A stretch of DNA of 64,000 nucleotides from Anoplopoma fimbria (GCF_027596085.1 NC_072458.1:20147851-20211850); one strand, 5' to 3'; numbered from the stretch's first letter, positions 1 through 13,689 are shown. Made by a program: numbers and translations. The notes: generated by a model from the letters alone, not told the origin.

Positions 1-1006
<1,006 letters not shown>

Positions 1007-1250
1007 TCTCATCCTAAATTGGTCGCTAGGTCAGGACCCTTTGCGTCACTTTCTAACGCACTGGGTTGCCCAGAGCGTCAAACTATGAAGCTCTAAGCAA
1101 TTTAGGCAACAAAACCACTTAGTTCGTTTCAGGAAAAAACATCATAGTTGGGCTACAAATATGAACATAAACTAAGGCGTAAACAACATAACATAAGTAC
1201 GGAAAACATGTGACTTCAAAATAACTCATAACACTGGGACTTCGGTCTCT
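1007..1250 (+). repeat. Dispersed repeat family C, copy 1
   Basis: This segment matches 32741-33040 in order. Both begin with TCTCATCC, then share GGTCAGGACCCT, GCGTCAAACTATGA, a GGCAACAAAA block, AAAAACATCAT followed by GTTGGG, and GTAAACTAA or a close variant. The two copies are diverged and differ by insertions, so they are old. The sequence resembles a repeat common in teleost genomes. No coding capacity is seen. The class (non-autonomous DNA element or other) cannot be decided here. Confidence 0.65.
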
Positions 1251-4200
1251 CACAGCAGCCTCCTGGTAGTTTTTTTCAACCCCATCTGCCTTTATGTCAT
1301 CACACTCCTGGTGTTATTTTCTCTTAGCGTCTGCTAATGATGCAGATGGGTTCGCACTGTAGTTACAGGAAAGCCCGGTGGGTCTCACACAGACGCTAAA
1401 GGATGCCTTGTTCATCTGTATCAGACGCTTAGGGGCATGACAAAGTGTCGGCATTTGACGCCCTGTGAATGAGAACGGGTTGCTTCAACATAATTCTCTC
1501 TCAAGGCTTGAAATAGAGCTAAGCAGGACCCCAAAAAATCGTGCTAGACCCTACATACACCTGCATAGATTCTGTAAAAGACCGTCCTCAGCCTGAACCA
1601 CCAATAATGTATTAAGAGCTTAAGTCTTTTCAGTGTGTTGACAGACATTTGTGAATCTCCAACATGCGCTTTCTCTTACAAAGTGTTCAGTATGGCCCCA
1701 AAAAAATATGAGAGACAAAAAAGAACCAGGAAATTGGTGCAAAACCCGACCTAAAAGCCCAAGGTGTTATAGAGAGACCTGTGGTAATCTGATAAACCAC
1801 TTTATTATTTTTCTCTGGATCCTCTAAACAATTACTCGTGATATCTGATCAGGTCCGTGGCATTTTTTGCTGTGATGCCCACTCACACAAACACACACAC
1901 CTCCTCATGGATGAGTCAAACCCACACTGCCCAAAACCCTCCCTGCTGCCTACACTTGACTTATTCTAGAGTAGTGAATGGACAAAACAAGCTTAATCAC
2001 CCCTCATCTCTTTCTCTATCTGTCTCCCACTCTCTTCTTCTCTGCCTTTCTTCTAACTCGTGTCTTTCTTTCCTCATCTGCGGTGGGAGGATCACGCTGA
2101 TGTTTGCCCACGGCCTGCTTAATGACTTTTGATCAAGATGTTCCAGCAGAATTCATCAATTCCTAATGATTCTGGAAGAAGTCCAGATGTTTGCTCACGG
2201 GCGCAGTGGCTCAACTTCCCAGCAGAATGAATGAGTTTAATTTCCACTTTGGGTATTTAATGCTGTCTTCTAGATTCCATGGGGAAGTTTACGAGATTTG
2301 TATTGAACGATGTTGTTCATTTTGGATGGACTTCTTGAAATGTGAACTTTTTGGGGAAATTACTCATGGGTAATGATAAGATAGTGATCTTGCAAATCAT
2401 CATTGTGTCTGACAAAAGACACTGTTAATTAGCAAAAACGGAGTAATTATGACATTTTTGAACTACCTAAAAAATTATTTTCAATTAAGTCAGTGTGGTA
2501 GGATTGGTCTGCGTGCATGAATCCTCGACCATGGTCCGTGTCCTGCCTTTAACAGTTTCAGTCAGTCATGAAGGCGACCGTATCAAAGCTTAGTAAAGCT
2601 AGAATAAGTTTACAATCCTGCACACTGCTTTTCACTCGTACTCACTTTAATATTGTCTCTGCCAAGAGATAATGAGATTAGTCGCAAATGTATGTGTGTG
2701 AGAGTGAATGTGTGTGCATCTCCGTGTCTGTCCAAGGCTCTCGCATACTGCAACGCCAAACTACATCATATTTTGGGTTGCCATTTATTGCTGCGTTATG
2801 CATTATGGCTGGACCTTTGTGGTTGCAGTGACTCACACTTTCTCAAAAACACCTTTCATTGCCTCTTTAATACCGCTATTGATTGACCGCAGACTCCTCA
2901 TTCAGCACTCTTAACAGCCCTTCTGTTGTAATAGTCTTTTGGAAGGCACTGGAGTGTTTTTGGTAGGACACAACCAAGGAGAGCTTAGCCTGGAATCACA
3001 CCAAGTCATCCAGAAATGTATCAGCTTAGGGAGGAAACGCTGCTGGTATCAGTATGTCACATAATAGTTGCACTGGCTGCAGCCAACAGACCTCAGCGCC
3101 CCAAACACCTAAATCCTGCTGCGTGTTACCTTCACGGCTGCTGGGCTTCGCCCTCTACACCTGCTGTTCACCAAACACACACACACTGTGCACTTTCACA
3201 TTGCAGCTGGAGCCAGAGTGCGCTTGTCGACAGAGTAAAACATAAAGTCTCCGGTCATCCCTCAGACGCCGCTTTCAGTCAGTCCGTGCATCGCCGCCTG
3301 GCTAAGCCTTAACTGTCAGATTTAGACCCAGTTAACTTGTAGCTCACAGGGGGAGCGGCTTAATGGCTTGTCCTGACTGGCAGACCGTCACGGGCCGAGA
3401 GTTACATAACACTACGTCATGGAACTGGATGTGGCTTTTTTTCTCTTGACTTCACTGTTGCACTTGGACCCATTTTGAGACATAATTCTAATTATTAGTT
3501 ATGCCAGTGTTCCGCCTTTGGACAAGTAAATCTGAAATTAAGATTTGTGCTGTCCTCAATGAACCTCTGTGAGCGTAGTGGTGAATTCATTAGACCTGAG
3601 AAAAAAACCTGCAAAGACAAGGTCATCAAATATTTAAGGTTTTTTTCTCATGGAAGTTGCAATATTTTCACCTTCCAAAGCCCCAAACCAAACACTTTAT
3701 AGAGAGAATGCACTCAGTCAGCTTCATAAATAAGTTAGGTTTGCGTGGGTATGAGGATTGGATATGGTTTAAAAGGACACCCATTTTTCCTGTGGTTGTG
3801 AAAGTGTCTCCTTCGGTTTTAGAGAACTGTGAACTAACAAAGCAGCAGCGAGAAGCAACAACACCTGCTTACAGTAATGATGCATGCCTGAAACAATCCT
3901 TCCAGACAAGCTGAAAGTAGGCCTCGGTGCTTCCTCACACGCCTGCTGCACACCATGCGACCACAATGCACTAAAATCAGGGACTGTGTGCGTGTGTTCA
4001 CACATCTGTGGACCTACTTGTGAGACTGACAGCTCTACCTGTGTACAACAGAGGGAATTTATAATTGCTTTGCCTGGGCTTCAGTCTCTAGAGTGTTAGG
4101 GTATGGGGAGGTGGAGAGGAGGGGTTTTATTTTAAAGTGCACAGTAGTGAGCTGGCCAAATTTAGACTGGAAGCAATTTGCTGACTTTCCTACATCGTCA

Positions 4201-4353
4201 GCGATTTTGTCTGTTCAGGGCAGACACGTGCGGAGTAATTAAGAGAGTTTAGAAATAAGGTGGTGTAAGGGAAGTCCATGTGGAAAAAGAAAGTCTGTTC
4301 CAATCAGCGAAGGATCCAGCACCCTCACGTTATGTCTCTTTACTGGAGAAAAT
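1251..4353. other. Unassigned, mostly unique sequence
   Basis: No gene is supported across these 3.1 kb. Open frames are short, lie on both strands and have no splice context. A moderately CpG-rich patch lies at about 3220-3330. A block around 2085-2175 with balanced composition could be conserved, but nothing in the sequence alone proves it. No transposon ends were recognised. Confidence 0.5.
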
Positions 4354-5030
4354 TTAAGGGGCACTCCATCGATTTCACACACACAAAGGCTAGTTTACTG
4401 GTCATGAGGGGTACCAGGGTGTAATGTCTTCTGTGGCTCTGGAGGAGTTTTGTCAAGTCTGAAAAAATAACCCAGATCATTCATCATGAGACAATTTCAA
4501 AACAGAAAGCCTGCAATACAAACTGGAATTATGGAGGTGCGCTTTTAACAAGATGTGCAATGGCCAGGAGAGTCTAATAAAATACAATTGTTTGTAATAT
4601 TGGAAATGTAGGATCCAGCTTTTTACCCTTTCAGAGGACTAAAGGTCAGGATATCTTCCGCTGCAGAAGTGAACGCTTGTTGCAATTGACTGCAAGCAAA
4701 ACCAAACAAATCGTGATACGGGCACAAAAAGGATTGATTGCAGGTATAGTTTCACTGGAAAAGTTGGATACTATTTGGTACTGGGTTATTTTGGTCGATG
4801 CCCCAAAGTTAACGAGTACCGATACCCAACCCTAATGTTGACAGTGGCATGGCTCTATGGCTGGCAATGTTTGTGGGTTGCTCCACACTGTCCCAACATC
4901 TATGTTATGGATTCTCATTTATTTTTGCCATGAGGATGAACTCTAATGACTTTGGTGATTCTTTATATTTTAATCAAGCACCATCGGGTCATCACTAAAC
5001 CTGGGAAATATCTCTGGAATGCCCCTTTAA
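4354..5030. mobile_element. Candidate TTAA-flanked MITE, about 670 bp
   Basis: The left end reads TTAA then GGGGCACTCCATCGATTT. The right end, read on the minus strand, is TTAA then AGGGGCATTCCAGAGATATT. The two ends therefore form a short imperfect terminal inverted repeat next to TTAA at both sides, at 4354-4357 and 5027-5030. TTAA target sites are typical of piggyBac and Kolobok-type elements. No transposase is encoded, so this would be a non-autonomous copy. Fish genomes carry many elements with this GGGGCACTCCA-type end. The interior includes a segment ending in GTACCGATACCCAACCCTAA near 4817, which may be from another repeat. Confidence 0.55.
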
Positions 5031-6759
5031 GAGTTGAGTGGAGTTGCAAATTAGATTTTGTGGTACCAACATTTGAAACACATATAAATTACAAAGGCCG
5101 ACACTTTAAATTGGTAGAACATAAAGGCTGCTGATGTCATCTGCAATGACATACTGTAAGTGCAGAAAATAGTAATTATCCCGTTAAAGCTTCATCTGAC
5201 ACATCAGTGAGCTGATGAGGTCAAGGTTGTACGTGTCAGACCAGCAATCATTCCCCTTACCCACAGTCATCAGCGAATATGTATCAGAGACCCTTGTACA
5301 TCAATCTATTCATCCCTATAATAATTCTCGCGTGATATCTTGGTCTTAAACCGCGTCTTCGATCATTTCAGAGTCTGCCGGGACTGTAGACTAATCCCTT
5401 TGCCAAAGACCGAGCAGCTTTGCATTTAATTTTTCAGCCCCTCTGCCTTTGTCTTTCTTTCCCCTTAACCCACTTTCTTCCTCTTCATGCCTCCACACAA
5501 TGAAAATCAGAGGCAGTGCTGTGGTAAGGATGTCTGGCTGTCTTATCCATGTCCATAAGCTTATTTAAGGCAATTAATCTGTCTGGGTTTACAGGTTGTA
5601 ATTACCATGGTTGTACAGACTGTATTACAGTGAATGCAGGTGGTTTTCCAATATTGTTTCTTTTTCTTTTTCTTTTTTTCTTCCTTCTTTAGAATCAGGA
5701 CTACAAGAGCAATCCTCTTAAATATCACACGTGCATTCACACCCACACACAGGCATAAAAGGTTATGCATGCACTCTGCAGGAATACATTTTTTCATACA
5801 TATTCATCACTCACGCTATTCAAAGCCTGTTTTTTTCGAAATCACGGATATACACCCTATAAACCTGCTGCTGCTGTTTTATCTGTTTGCTTCTGTTTCT
5901 CATCAAAGTATCACAATCCATAAATAAATGAGCACAACAGCCATCATGTTTTCTCTCTTAGAGGTTCTTAAAGGAGCGCAGACCTGGAAATAGCTTTGAC
6001 ATGTGTGATGATATTCACAGAAAACCCTGACAGCATGACGTCTATGTAAAGACTTGCTAAAGGTCCCGCATCTTTATTTAGAGGCATGGGTCACCCTCAC
6101 TCCTTTACTCCATGCCGTTCACCTGACAGGAATAGGACAGGATGAGGATAGATTAGACGCCGACGTCATGAATTCACGCTCTAGGAAAATATCATCCCGT
6201 GCTGGAAGTATGTCACAATGGTTCCTGGAATAATAAAGATGAAACCAACTGGATGGTGGTGTGCCTTTACCTGGGATTCATTTTAACAATCAGAACTCCT
6301 GTGATGTTTTGGAGATGTATAATGCACACTGCTTTCCAATAGACTACTTCACATTCACCGCCACTATCACTCACATTAGCAGCTCTGTAGTACTATTACT
6401 GTCTTCTACTTCCACCACAGAATGATGGTGGTGTTTTACACAAGGGCACCTTGATTACAGCGGTCGAGGGAGGGGAGAATTTGTTCCACACCTTAAACTT
6501 TCTGGTCAGGAGCCCTCTTCTTTTACCTCCTGAAGCTGATGTAGCTAACCTTTCATCTGACACCAACAGGCCTGCAGGATGATCAGACTTAAAAGAAAAA
6601 ATACATAAAAGTACAGGTTCACCCAAGAGCCATCTAAACCACAAACTGAAAGTAACCAGAGATACATTTGGCCTCTGTAAGGCTGTCCGATTATGGGGAT
6701 AATCACTATTATCTTGATGGGATCATTATTATTTATCAAAATTATTGATTTTAGCAGAA
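5031..6759. other. Unassigned sequence
   Basis: No gene is supported. A T/C-rich run lies at about 5655-5691. A sequence with a CRE-like core (GACGTCATG) lies near 6163-6171. No transposon boundaries were recognised. Confidence 0.5.
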
Positions 6760-7035
6760 TGCTAACATGCTTGGGTTTAGCAGGCACTGTTTGCCATTTT
6801 CATTGTCTTAGTTTAACTTTTTAGCATGCTAACGTTTAATAATTAGCACTTTATATAAAGGTAATTTGATGCCGATGGGATAGTTGGTCATAAATTGAAT
6901 ACAGGGAAATTTATCCTGATGATGGCGCTGGAAAAAAAGTTAAGGGTCTTAAAAATAAACACAATTCATCCTGAGGAGGACATAAATATGTGTTCCAAAT
7001 GTTATGGCAATCTAGCCAATAGTTGTCACTTAAAA
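6760..7035 (+). repeat. Dispersed repeat family A, copy 1
   Basis: It shares ordered blocks with 27555-27960: TTTAGCATGCTAA, ATTAGCACT, AAAAGTTAA followed by a G, AATTCAT, and a GCAATC block followed by AATAGTTGT. This is a diverged copy of a repeat that is abundant in teleosts. No coding capacity is visible, and the class is uncertain. Confidence 0.65.
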
Positions 7036-7094
7036 ACACAAAAGTTAAAGTCGAGAGGGAAAGTGAAAGGGTGACAAAGTCAAAAATCTGCACA

Positions 7095-7200
7095 AGCACC
7101 TCTGATATCTTGTTTATTTACAGTACAAAATCAAAGTGTAAAAGAGACAAGTTGTGGTTTTATGGAGGGTTATGTGCTGCTGATATTTCTGATCTTCATG
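7095..7200 (+). repeat. Dispersed repeat family B fragment
   Basis: The segment includes TATCTTGTTTATTTACAGTA and GACAAGTTGTGGTTTTA followed by GGGTTATGTGCTG. From general knowledge this resembles the interior of a common teleost repeat whose other parts appear at 16383-16494 and 19917-20020. The match was recognised by eye only. Confidence 0.4.
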
Positions 7201-7949
7201 CTAAGGTAAGATAACCGTCGCTGGCTATAGCTTCATATTTGGTGTACAGACATTAGATTGCTTTCAATCCTCTCATTTAACACTCAGCATAAAAAGTGAA
7301 TATGAGTATTTCCCCCAAAGGTTGTGAGCTAAATTGTACTCAGTAGATAGAAATTCAGACATGGATGCTGACACTGTAAGGAAAAAGAAGATGGCTTGAC
7401 CGCCACAAACAGACAGAAATACGGAACAAACGGACCACATACAGCCATGTGGTTACATCTGATGTGGCAACATTAAAGCGAGACATGTGAGGGTCCACAG
7501 CTCCTCTGCAGGCTCCGCTGTGAACCTCAGACTCCCCCGATGCTTTTGAACTCAGCCACCTAAAAAATAATGGACCACCTGCTGTCCCTCACTTTGGGAG
7601 CCAGTGACTGGGCACATTGAGTTTGTGGAGCATTTCACTGTATGTGTGTGTGTTTGTTTGTGTGTTTGTTTGTGTGTATACCCAAATCACATTTCCAATG
7701 AGCCTTTTTCCAGGCAACCCTGCTGGGAGTTTGCTCTGTAATGGAGGTAAACAAAGTTAGACCTCACAGAAGCTGCTGGGGTAGAGATGAGGCATGATAA
7801 ATACTACAATACATCAGTCACACATACTCTCATATACACCAACATATCATCATGCAACAGTGCATATGATATCTTCCAAAAAGTTATGTTTCATGTGTTT
7901 TCTAATGAGTGTCCAGCAACACAAGTGATTAGTCAAGCCCCCTGCCGGG
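7201..7949. other. Unassigned sequence with a short GT/TTTG tract
   Basis: No gene is seen. An impure TGTGTGTTTGTT tract lies at 7640-7679. The rest is unique-looking. Confidence 0.5.
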
Positions 7950-8010
7950 TTTACGCAACAAGACTACTTGGTTAAGCTTATTTTGGTTAGAAATAACTAT
8001 GAAGGTGACG

Positions 8011-8575
8011 TTACTTATGTATGGAAGTTACGAAACAAATAAGTCATCGTTTAGGTTAAGATAACTACCAAAGTGGCCTTACTTAGATACGAAAGTTACC
8101 AGTCAAATAGGTCAACGTTTGGGTTAAAAATTACTATGGGAGTAGCGTATCTTAAAGGAGCAGTGTGCGGGATTTAGTGACATCTAGTGGTGAGGTGGCA
8201 GATTGCATCCTACTGAATACTCCGTTTGCTCACCCTTCCCTTTCCAAGTGTGTCAGAGAACTATGGTGGCCTTCAGGTAACTACATAACATGAAACGCCC
8301 TCTCTAGCCAAGTGTTGTTTGATCTAGGATATGTAGAAACATGGCGGTGCAACATGGAGGACTCCATGAAGAGGAAACGCTCCCTATGTAGATATAAACG
8401 GCACTATCTAAAGTAACAAAAACAAAATGATTCTTGGTTTAAATCCCACTAAATCCTACACACTGTTTCTTTAAGTACCGAGGTTACATGACAAATACGT
8501 CTTTGTTTGGGTTAAGATAACTACAGAGGTGAAAAATACTTAAGTATGGAAGTTACATGTTGACATTTGGTTTCA
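8011..8575 (+). repeat. 69-bp tandem repeat, interrupted by a MITE
   Basis: Unit 1 spans 8011-8078 (68 bp) and unit 2 spans 8079-8147 (69 bp). Unit 3 is 8148-8155 joined to 8475-8535 (69 bp once the MITE is removed). Unit 4, from 8536, is degenerate. The constant spacing shows that the MITE landed in a pre-existing tandem array. Confidence 0.75.
8152..8474. mobile_element. MITE with TTAA target-site duplication, 315 bp
   Basis: The element proper is 8156-8470. The left end is AGGAGCAGTGTGCGGGATTT and the right end, read on the minus strand, is AGAAACAGTGTGTAGGATTT. The 24-bp terminal inverted repeats match at about 20 positions. TTAA is present on both sides, at 8152-8155 and 8471-8474. The interior includes ACATCTAGTGGTGAGG and AACATGGCGGTGCAACATGG, as in a MITE family widespread in teleosts. 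No open frame for a transposase exists. The TTAA target suggests piggyBac-like or Kolobok mobilisation (inference). Confidence 0.9.
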
Positions 8576-8660
8576 CACGGGACATGAACAGCGATCTCCT
8601 GGGTGAAAGTTTGGTGTTTTTTAGACCAACCTGTCCACCTAGACCTCCTCCGTACATGGA

Positions 8661-8875
8661 CGTTGCTGCTCTTTATACCACGTCACCTGTTCTGGCTCAC
8701 AACTACGTGGATTCATTACAAATTGATTCTGTGGGTTTTGTACGAATGAAAGTGCAGTTTATGAGAACAGCCGGAAAAACACATACACAAAACACATTTG
8801 CACTCTTCTGTTCATCCTAATGGCACTCACACTTATTGAGAGGCTTTCAATGGTCCATAATTTCTGCATGATTAG

Positions 8876-8876
<1 letters not shown>
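8661..8876. other. Unassigned sequence
   Basis: A short unique-looking stretch before the GT tract. Nothing was recognised. Confidence 0.5.

Positions 8877-8957
<81 letters not shown>
8877..8957. repeat. (TG)n microsatellite, about 81 bp
   Basis: Pure TG dinucleotide tract of about 40 units. Confidence 0.98.
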
Positions 8958-8958
<1 letters not shown>

Positions 8959-11900
8959 TGTGAGCCTGAATGTCGGTGCCATATCACCCTTGCCAGGGTG
9001 TTTGTGGGATCATTTGCATGTTGATTGATGGGCTTGTGTGCACATGCCTGCTATACGTGTTAATTAATCCTTGTATGCCAATCCCACTCCATCTGCAGAG
9101 TAGGCCTGTATATACGCATGTATACACCCTCACCTATAAATTCTATCTAATGAGCACATGCGTATGTGTGAGTGTATATGTGTGTGTGTGTGTGTGAGAG
9201 GCACAGATTGAGTGCAGTGAAGTCAGTCAGACCGTGTGGAGCATAAATGACACAGAGGGGTTCATAATGTGAGTGTCATCCGGCCTTCTGCTCTGTTTGA
9301 ATGTCACTGACTGCACACACACTCACACTTGTACACACTCAATGTTTTGGTCACTCAGAGCGGTTCAGCTCCTTAAGCCTTTGTAAGCACCTGTGTTCTG
9401 CAGTCGGCACAGACAGGAATAGCCCTAATAAGGGGCTTAAACACACAGTTCCAGACCTTTGAATTGGGCTGGGCTTTTTTTTTTTCCATGAGAGAGTCAT
9501 CAATGAAGTGTTTTCAGGACTCAAGATCTTGTTTCAGCGAGTGAACCTAACAAGGTTTTCAGATTTTATTTCTCTGAATAGAGGCGCTTAAACCCCCCTT
9601 AACAGGGTTAATTGGGTTTGGCCTTACATAATAGAAAACACACAATTTAATCACACGTGTAATTCCATAAAATAACTGCTCGTGGCCGGCCAGTGAAATG
9701 TTGGAGTAACCTGTCTCGCTCTGGTGAAGTCTTGCCCAGGGCTGCTCTTATGTAACGGTCTTTTTGCAGCCTCATGAGTCGCTGGTGATTCTCCCCTTAT
9801 TTGGCAAACGGCTGAGGGTGACACAGCAAAAAACAAACAAAAAAACCCACTGTCGCCATTCCATGTCATTGCGAGGCTATTTTAAGATTACGTCCTCCCT
9901 TGGCTCCTCGTGAGGTGTCTGTGTGTTTTTCATAGTGAGAATGCCTGTCTGCCTTCTCACCTGTTTAGAGCTTGTTAATCTGTTTTTCTGTGCAGGCCCA
10001 GGGTGAGTAACATGTTTAAAATTGAACCAGAGTATCACAGATGTCTGCACAGGAGTGTGAAAATGCATTGCAAGTGCATTGTGCAGTGCATGTGAGCTTA
10101 GTGCGGAGACGTAAACAGAGGCAATCGATCATGCAGTGCTGTGTCCAGACAGGTCCAGGCAGTAATAGAGAGGCGTTGGAGCCATGAGGTTTTTTATTTT
10201 TTATTTTGTCGGCCTTTGGTTTTAATGGCTGCTAAGGGATGTTTCTTGGAAAACATTCTGGCTTCACAGTTCATGACCATTATTTTACTTTACTTTTTTG
10301 GGTTGGCCAATCAGATTTCAGATGTAGGTGCCACCTCTGACCACTCCTCTCCATCTACTAAAGGAAATTGGGACATTGGGAATCATGCAAGAACCACTGG
10401 TACAAACAGGTTTGTTCTTAAGTGGCTTGATTAAGGAGAAACTTTTGAATTTCCTCTTAGGTACAAACATGATTTACGATTTATGGTCCAGCTGCATTAT
10501 TATGAATCTCCCTGCTCTTGGTGGCAAAATCGCCCTGCATAGCTGGTTGAGACGATTGGTTATGCTAAGGCATTAACCTTGATTAGTAAGGGTCAGGATT
10601 GCCCATTGGTCAGGGTATAAGACCCAAGCAAATCAGGTTACCAGTTCCTCAGGGACGCCTGGCCAATCCTAGCGCTTAAATGCTGCACAGGGCGAGTCTT
10701 GCCAAAACTAACGCCGTCGAGACCTGTCGTAGATGGCATGTGATTAGTCTTTTCACAGAGGGATTAAAAATGTGTTACTTTGAAGCAATTTTGAGTTTAA
10801 AAACCCTTTTATAGATAACACGTTATATTTTGACTCTGCAATCCGAATAAAAGTTGTAGAGCAGATACAGGAAATGCAATATATTTGTCACAGAGTGAGC
10901 GGAGCTTCATTAGCGAGGCTATACTTTAATAGAAAAACTGGTGACACATCAGAAAATCGACAAATTTGGCATTTGTTGAATCAGAAATCAGTTTTTACAT
11001 ATTTTTGGTTTGGAAAAGGGCAAGCATAAACAACTACAGTGAGGTAATGTTAGGGCTACAGGCTCTTTGTGTATCCCAATTCTTATAAAAAACATTTGTT
11101 TTAAACAATATTTCTGTAAAAAAAGATGGAAAATGGGCAAGAAATCATTACCAGCTTTTTCCAGGGCTCAGGGGAAAAAAAGAACATGCCTGGGATGTCT
11201 GGGGAATGACTGCATCCACATTTGGAGTTGACAGCAATCTTGTAAAAGTTATTTACGACTAGTCAAACCCAACTATTGCTCGCTGCTCATTGTCAGTAAA
11301 ACCAATACCAAGGCAGCAAAAAATTCACAATTTTCCCGATTCTTCTGTTCCTTGTGCCTGTGGAACACTACATATGGATGCAATCAAAGTTTTTAAAGCC
11401 ACCCTCAGTTGCTCAGAATAAAGAGACCAAAAATCAAAAAAGTTGCTCAGAGCGAGAAGACCGGCCTGCATGAAAAATGATTCAATCTTGCATTTTTTTT
11501 CATTTTCATTCACATTTTCATCACCCATTCTTTCCAGAAGATGATAAGTAACTGCCTTTGTTCTTATGTTCAATCCTGAGAGTACAATAGTCCTGACATC
11601 TTGACAGTGCTGAGGTATGCAGAAAGGAAAGGTTAAGATGCTGGGGGTGGGGTTGGGTTTGGGGTGGGAGGTTGCTCCGCCCCGTCGAATATGAAATGCG
11701 ATCAAATTACCATTCTTCACATGTCTCGAATTAGCATACATCAGATCAAACAGCCCGAGACTCTTCAGTGATTGTGCATGAGGCGGATGTTCAGTTTCAA
11801 ACCTATTTTACTCCCAATTATCATATCATTATCATAGCATTGCTCCGCGGCTTCTGTGTAGTCAATTTAGTCCAGACTGCACTCAGGGGAGTGGTAGACA

Positions 11901-13367
11901 TGGTGTTGCCAGACGGACTGTCTGCATATCAATCCATCTATCTAGACTTTGGTTTCAGTTCAGTACTGCAGTGAGGAAGACAAAGAAAGAGAAAGAGAAA
12001 GTGATACAGCAAATAAACACAAATCAAAAAGTCCTGCTGATATCTGTAGTGTTTGACTTCGCTGTCATGATGCTTTAAACTCTGAGATGCTACAAGCTCC
12101 CGTTTGACCTGGAGGAGACAAAATGTTCGAATTCTTTACTCGTTTGTAGGCATTCTTAAAAGTGCTTTTCTGTTTGGACCCTCAGTGTTTGGTCTGTCTC
12201 GAAAATCTTTTGGTGCAAAATGTACTCATGCATTCAAACAGAGTATTTGATGTGCAGATGATCTCTGGGAAGCTCTGCACAAAAACACCACAGCATTAAA
12301 AAGCCAACACAAATATAAACAAAATCTAAATGAGCATCTTGCAGATGAAAACATCCATAAACTGTGAGGGTTGTGATTGAGCGGCCACAAAACCGCATCT
12401 GTGACTTAGACACTACCTTGTTAGGGTGAATTAAAAGCACGGTTATTGCTTTTGTGCTTTGAGGAAGTTGTGAATTATATGAGAATTTAACGGGCGCAAC
12501 GACACACTTGCACCATCCTTGACTGTCAAAAACCACTCAACCTGTCAGTGGGCCGCGGCGCCCGTACCCACTGTGATGCACAGCGTTAATATAAGCGAAC
12601 AAAGGAAGTCTGAAAGCTCACCCTTGGAGGAGAAGAAAAAGGATGGTTTAATAAAAGGACTGAGAGAGGGAGGAAATACTGGGGAGAGCGGCTCTCCTTA
12701 GAGACAGCGATTAACATTTGATTGGCTGTCATACAGTGAACCATGTGCCATGCTGTCAGGGTCCTTGGAGGAATTAATGTGTTCGATTGTTTAGGATTTG
12801 AACAAGGAAAAATAGAAAAAAATATAAAGAGAAGAAGAGAAAGGGGGTTGTAACAAAGAAGAGGGGGGAAAAGGCGGGAGGGAGGATAGAGATGTGAGGG
12901 AGGAGTGCGTTAATTAGAGGAGAGAACACTGGAAAATACCTGTCAGGTCTTTTAACTCTTAATTGGCCATATGGAGTGCCACCATCCCCCTACGAGTCCC
13001 CATCACTGATTACACTAAATAATGCAAAATATCAGTTGGGTTGTTGGGAGAAAGACGGAGCGAGAGAAGGTGAAGCAAGGAGGAAATGGAGATAGTGAGG
13101 ATATAAAAGGACAGGATGTAGAAGAGGGTGAGAACAGGAGGACAGGACCAGTTACATAACCTGCCTGGGACCAAAGGGGATCAGAAAGGCAGAGTGCGGG
13201 AATGTCCCATAGCATGTCTAGACTGAGTTAGGATTGTATCTGGTACTGTTGTAGGTGAAGGTAATGTTAATAAGTTTCCATACTTCAAATAGAGTTGGTT
13301 CTGCTGGTTTCTGAGGTACTTTTCCAGACCGTAAAGCCCCATTTACTAAGTTCACTTGAAATTAGTT
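8958..13367. other. Unassigned, mostly unique sequence
   Basis: No gene is supported in 4.4 kb. There is a short TG run at 9178-9197. Purine-rich stretches occur at 11979-12002 and 12820-12900. The blocks 12700-12800 and 12905-13015 have balanced composition with TTAATTAG and CTTAATTGGCC-type homeodomain-like motifs, and could be conserved non-coding sequence, but conservation cannot be tested here. The minus-strand open frame of 138 codons at 11325-11741 has no splice signals, recognised domain or codon bias, and is treated as chance. Confidence 0.45.
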
Positions 13368-13390
13368 CATTTTCATTTTCATTTTCATTT
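13368..13390. repeat. (CATTTT)n short tandem repeat
   Basis: Nearly four copies of a 6-bp unit, CATTTT, end in CATTTCAG. Confidence 0.9.
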
Positions 13391-13439
13391 CAGTTTGGTC
13401 ATATGGCAGCAGAGAACACTGCAAACACACAATGAAAAA

Positions 13440-13487
13440 CTGCAAATTTCCCCGCTGTGGGGTTTAATAAAGGAATGTCTTATCTTA
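13440..13487 (+). mobile_element. 3' tail of a truncated non-LTR retrotransposon
   Basis: The tail reads AATTTCCCCGCTGTGGGG, then TTTAATAAAGGAATG and TCTTATCTTA. The AATAAA at 13466-13471 is followed by a decaying (TCTTA)n tail. This matches the usual 3' end of a truncated LINE found across teleosts. No reverse transcriptase sequence is present. The clade is not assigned. Confidence 0.6.
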
Positions 13488-13689
13488 ACATAACCTTTTT
13501 ACATATCCATTAGACACAGAGCAACATTAGGACATATTTGGGGAAGTTTCTCTGGGAAATTTAAGTCCAATATTCGTTCTACTTTCAACTCTGTTTTGGT
13601 CTCCATGAACAAATGAGACATAACATAAGTTAAGACCATTGTCTCACTCATACATGGCCGTTTAAGTCAACCAAATATATAAAACGGCC

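Larger units (their letters stand above)
7950..8660 (+). repeat. Dispersed repeat family C-like copy with internal 69-bp tandem units
   Basis: The left part carries GGGTTTACGCAACAAGACTA and the right part GGTTTCACACGGGACATGAA then CTCCTGGGTGAAAGT. Both resemble parts of the family seen at 1007 and 32741. Between them lie about three to four copies of a 68-69-bp unit starting at 8011, 8079, 8148 and about 8536. Each unit begins with a TTACTTA-like sequence, then GGAAGTTAC, and later GGTTAAGATAACTAC or a variant. The third unit is split by a MITE at 8156-8470. Confidence 0.6.

Noticed and set aside
11325..11741. 138-codon minus-strand frame
   Set aside because: No splice signals, no recognised motif and no third-position bias. 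Best explained by chance.
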